Shown here: positions 5,404-5,434 of the stretch, one piece after another
How positions within the stretch are numbered: the first letter of the stretch is position 1
How the letters are laid out: each line of letters starts with the position of its first letter
DNA from: Synergistaceae bacterium
GTDB taxonomy: Bacteria > Synergistota > Synergistia > Synergistales > Synergistaceae
Assembly: GCA_031274465.1 (NCBI GenBank)
Contig: JAISQC010000033.1
Location: 1 to 5,434 of the forward strand
Length of the DNA stretch: 5,434 bases
Direction of reading: 5' to 3'
Made by a program: the position numbers and the translations under genes
Notes under the pieces: model-generated
Told to the model about the DNA's origin: nothing
Seen by the model: only the letters and a program-made list of their open reading frames with translations
The model's database searches: none

Positions 5404-5434
5404 ATGATAAAAATGATGAAGCTCGACACCGATG
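5404..5434 (+). CDS. Start of a gene running off the window, product unknown
   Basis: Ten complete codons read MIKMMKLDTD and remain open to the window edge, preceded by GGAGGG at a workable distance and an extended -10 candidate. In-frame ATG codons at 5413 and 5416 are alternative starts but are farther from the ribosome binding site. The fragment is too short to assign a family. The hairpin between it and the dehydrogenase gene suggests a separate transcription unit. Confidence 0.5.
   Translation, partial: MIKMMKLDTD

Overview
The window looks like ordinary chromosomal DNA from a moderately GC-rich bacterium. By eye the genes are well over half G+C, while the gap around 3950-4118 is clearly richer in A/T. 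A cleavable signal peptide on a metal-type binding protein and a MoeA-family cofactor gene fit an organism with molybdenum- or tungsten-dependent metabolism, perhaps a diderm anaerobe. The mix of genes and the heavy use of AGG/AGA and ATA codons would suit Synergistota or a similar anaerobic lineage, but this is a weak guess from gene content and not a phylogenetic result. All convincing genes are on the + strand.

Region 1 (1-3848) is a tight four-gene cluster, almost certainly one operon that begins upstream of the window. It holds the 3' part of a MoeA-family molybdopterin molybdenumtransferase gene, then a complete FecCD/BtuC-type (type II) ABC importer in the order permease, ATPase, periplasmic binding protein. 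Gaps are 19 nt, a 1-nt stop/start overlap, and 3 nt. Importers of this fold are usually annotated as iron-siderophore or cobalamin systems. Being cotranscribed with moeA makes molybdate or tungstate a good alternative substrate, as for the MolABC system of Haemophilus. In that reading the importer supplies the oxyanion that MoeA inserts into molybdopterin.

Region 2 (3849-4118) is a 270-nt gap. It has a GC-rich hairpin just after the operon, a second near-perfect 15-bp hairpin at 3910-3947 that hides an AGGAGG motif, then an AT-rich stretch with a 14-bp imperfect palindrome (4017-4030), a weak promoter candidate (4034-4060), a short inverted repeat in the likely leader, and a strong ribosome binding site.

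Region 3 (4119-5261) is a single gene for a saccharopine dehydrogenase-family oxidoreductase that most resembles lysine 6-dehydrogenase-type enzymes. It ends in a perfect 16-bp hairpin (5278-5315) without a U-tract.

Region 4 (5316-5434) is a short gap with an extended -10 promoter candidate between two 8-bp direct repeats, followed by a ribosome binding site and the first ten codons of a gene that runs off the window. I found no RNA gene, CRISPR array, insertion sequence or evidence of a new defence or mobile system. The observations worth following are the metal-importer/MoeA pairing, the altered MoeA motifs, and the structured intergenic regions.
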